A stretch of DNA of 64,000 nt, taken from NCBI RefSeq assembly GCF_020740795.1, contig NC_067294.1, forward strand, positions 4,340,001-4,404,000. Direction: 5' to 3'. Below are positions 61,250-64,000 of the stretch, piece after piece (positions within the stretch are counted from its first letter, which is position 1; each line of letters starts with the position of its first letter). The DNA is from Apus apus (Eukaryota; Chordata; Aves; Apodiformes; Apodidae). The notes beneath the pieces are model-generated. The model was not told where the DNA came from. It ran no database searches and was given only the letters and a program-made list of their open reading frames with translations. The translations under genes were made by a program, and so were the position numbers.

Positions 61250-64000
61250 TGTACGAAAGGAAAAGAATAATAAAAAATTAAAGAAAAGATAGGATGGGAT
61301 TAATTGAAACATCATTCTGCTAGCTGGGAGGGCTGCGTTTCAGGTTTTCCAAGAAGGAGGCTGAATTTTATCTAGAGACACATTTATAAGACTCATCAAG
61401 AGGTTTTACATTTAAAAATCCAAAGGAGGGAGAGTCACAATCCCACAGTCAATTAGCCTGGTTTTAATCTGATCTAAAACTGTGTTTTCCTGCTGGAAGA
61501 TTTGGTATCATGAGGAGGTGCCCTGCAACAACAGAAGGTGCAGGGTGAGAGGAGCCAGCCTCTCAGGAGGTCTGTATTTGCTGTCAGTCTCCTTCGACAG
61601 CAGGTTTCCCACCTGAACAGCTAATAAAATATCCTAGCATCAGGATGAGGTTTCTGAATTTGTATTTTGTATACATAGCAGTGTTCTTTCTGATTCATTT
61701 AGCCTCATCAACAACAATAAAGATACTGAATCAGAACAAGCTGGCAGTTTTGTTGATGAAACACGGGAGGGAGCGGAGTCCAGCTGGCTCTTCAGCAGAT
61801 ACCTTGGCCAGCTGACAGGAGTAAAACTGCAGGAAACCTGACATGGAAAGAACAGGCGGCGAGAGGAGGCAGACAGCAGAGGCAGGCAGGTAGGCAGGCG
61901 CTGCACAGCACCTGTTCCCTGGCTTTGAGGCCAAGACAGTGTCTTCCCTCCTCTGAACTGGCTCCAAGATCACCATTTCGTGCCAGCTGATCCTGCCTCC
62001 TTTCAAACGCTTCCAGCATTCCTTGCAGGGGGCAGACATGCAGTCCCAGGCTGCCATTTTAGTCTTGTCTGCTCACTTTGTGTTATTGCTGCTTATTTCT
62101 GAAAGGCTGAAGAGAACCCGGGGGTCCTGGTGCTTTAGCTACTTTTTCTAAGACAGCAAAGGTAGAAGGGAGGCAACAGCTAATGAGCAGCTGCATGATT
62201 ACGCCCCCCAAATACAGCTGTGGAAAGTGCCCACCTCTCAGATCCCTGCTAAAAATGACAACAGGGCAATATGGTAGCCAATGTCCCCACCCATTTCCCG
62301 CTATGTCAGGGCACAGCTCAAGTTTTCTGGTAGCATTCTGTCATTGTCCCACTTAGGTGGTGGGCAGGCACAGCTCAAACACCCAGCCCAGGTTCAGACA
62401 AGGCAGGGGGGAGCTGGCACAGCCTCGCGTGCCCCCTCCGAGCCCACAGGCACAGGCAGAACAGCCTCAACATGAGCAGGGGTCGTGCAGGGCCCTGGCT
62501 GCAGGCCCAGCGTGTGACACGGCACTGCCACCCTCGTGTCACGACAGGTGACAACGCACTGCCACCCTCGTGTCACGACAGGTGACAACGCACTGCCTTG
62601 CACAGCAGCAAGGCCACAGCATGGGGCTGCACGCAAGAAGGACCCATTCCCCAGCTGCTGCACAGCTCCAGGAGCTTGGCAGATGTGTCCATCAGCATCT
62701 GGCTGCTAGGCTGAAGAGCCAGAGGGCCATGGCATCCCTCTCTCCTCAGTAAATCCCTGTCCAGGGCCACATCCTCCCTTGTTTTCAGGGACAGCACAGT
62801 CATTATTACCAGTATAAGTTGCAGAAGAAGTGGAGACATATTTCCTTCATGGGTCCCTGATGTCAGTCCTGATCTAGTATGACCTGAGAATCAACATTCT
62901 CTGAACACTTTACTTTTCAACTAAGTCGAGTTGCAGCAACAGCCCTGCATCAGAAATTGAAGCAAATGAAAGAAAAAAAGACCTATCCCACTATGATCAT
63001 TCTTGTACAAGACTTAGTACAAACTGAGCTAAAATATTCCCAAACTTAAATCAATTTTGCAGTGCCATCCAACCTTTTGAAGGTTGCCTGCTGTGCCATT
63101 CTTTACCTTCACACTGGGTCATTATCTTGCTGAGAGAAAATGGAAATCTGATGCACAGCAAAGCAAGATCCTGCTCCAATACCTGTATTTTTATATGCCA
63201 ACAGTTTTTCCTTGGAAGGAAGATTATCCATGTGTCAGCAAAGTATTTGCTTTTGATTTTAATTGTCCATCTACAAACAAATTATTTTATATACTCTTCT
63301 GGACCTGAAAGTCCTCAGTTTTTGTCTTAAATGGATCCTCTTGATATCTTGAAAAAATATTGACAAATGCAAGTTCTTTAAACACCTAAGAAGAATTAGC
63401 AAACTGTAACATTCTCCAGCTGGTTGCTGTGCAAAATGCTTTCCTTTCCTGAGTATTTATTCCAGAAACAGAGACATGTCCCCAAACTGAGTCTTTGTCT
63501 TTTCCAGAGTCAAAAAAATTTCTCACAAACATTGTCCTGCAGGATGCCGAGCACAAAATCCTTGGCCATGTTGGACACATAATTCTCCATGGACACTCTT
63601 GAATCAGGGAGTATCCAGTTGTTCTGACTCCTGGTGTTCAAAAGGGCACCTAAGAATCAAAGTCCATTTTTAAAGCTTTGCCTTGTGTTAACAAATGCAG
63701 CTTCACAACATGCAAACAGGTGAAAATCTTTTTCATGGAGACACAAACCCCAGCACAGAGAAAGCCATTCATCTTTTCCAAGACTGTCTGCCATTACTAG
63801 ACACATATATAAGGATTTTTTAAAACTGAATTCAATATCAAAGGCACATGTTCTATGTAGATGTCAGACATTTTTATTCACTTTTCTACCAGAGTTTTGT
63901 GATTAAAATAAACATTTACAACATAAGATTTTTTCCTGCCTTTGAATATGTTTTGAATCTTCCTCATGGGTTTGGAAGATCTATCTTTAAAGTAGAGATC
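61250..64000. other. intergenic region right of FAM13B
   Basis: No exon recognised on either strand. Frames of up to 108 codons at 61640-62057 and 63386-63580 resemble nothing I know. By synteny WNT8A would lie further right. Confidence 0.6.
62524..62597. repeat. 34-bp tandem repeat
   Basis: Two identical 34-bp units (62524-62557, 62558-62591) starting ACTGCCACCCTCGTGTCACG, plus a 6-bp start of a third copy. A decayed copy of the unit's end (GTGACACGGC) precedes the first. Confidence 0.9.

Noticed and set aside
61250..64000. WNT8A, expected from synteny
   Set aside because: I looked for a Wnt signal peptide or Cys-rich exon on the + strand and saw none. It probably lies beyond the right edge.

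Overview
The window is vertebrate nuclear DNA, almost certainly from a bird. It has small exons with canonical GT..AG introns and a CpG-island promoter. It also has three CR1 LINE fragments with typical avian 3' ends and one LTR of a type common in avian endogenous retroviruses. It carries two protein-coding genes, facing each other tail to tail. No operon, phage, CRISPR or other prokaryotic feature is present.

Left part (about 0-8 kb, + strand): the last ten coding exons of PKD2L2, a polycystin/TRPP-family channel. They cover the end of the extracellular polycystin domain, transmembrane segments S2-S6 with the LGD pore filter, and a short C-terminus without an EF-hand. The reading frame stays open across every junction to TGA at 7763-7765, with AATAAA signals at 7883 and 8242. 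The 5' exons lie off the left edge.

Middle (about 8-10.5 kb): a 2.6 kb gap between the two convergent gene ends, with a good match to the CTCF core and an X-box-like palindrome 70 bp away.

Right part (about 10.5-60.5 kb, - strand): the whole of FAM13B. Twenty-three coding exons (49215 down to 12742) join in phase at every junction to give a protein of 953 residues. Order along the protein: divergent RhoGAP domain, long acidic and low-complexity middle, then conserved coiled-coil and basic C-terminal blocks ending in [11 protein letters not shown] 2.2 kb 3'UTR follows. Upstream are one probable non-coding 5'UTR exon, a 10.4 kb first intron and a GC-rich promoter at about 60.0-61.2 kb. Two small exons (24 nt and 66 nt) are frame-neutral and probably alternatively spliced. 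Repeats sit in introns: three CR1 pieces, all on the FAM13B strand, and one LTR on the opposite strand beside an exon.

Right end (61.25-64 kb): no gene recognised, only a short 34-bp tandem repeat. The PKD2L2-FAM13B order matches the human 5q31 neighbourhood. WNT8A, the next gene expected from that synteny, is not visible before the window ends. I found no previously undescribed system. The points most worth checking are the loss of the arginine finger in the FAM13B RhoGAP domain, the 24-nt microexon, and the CTCF-like site between the gene ends.
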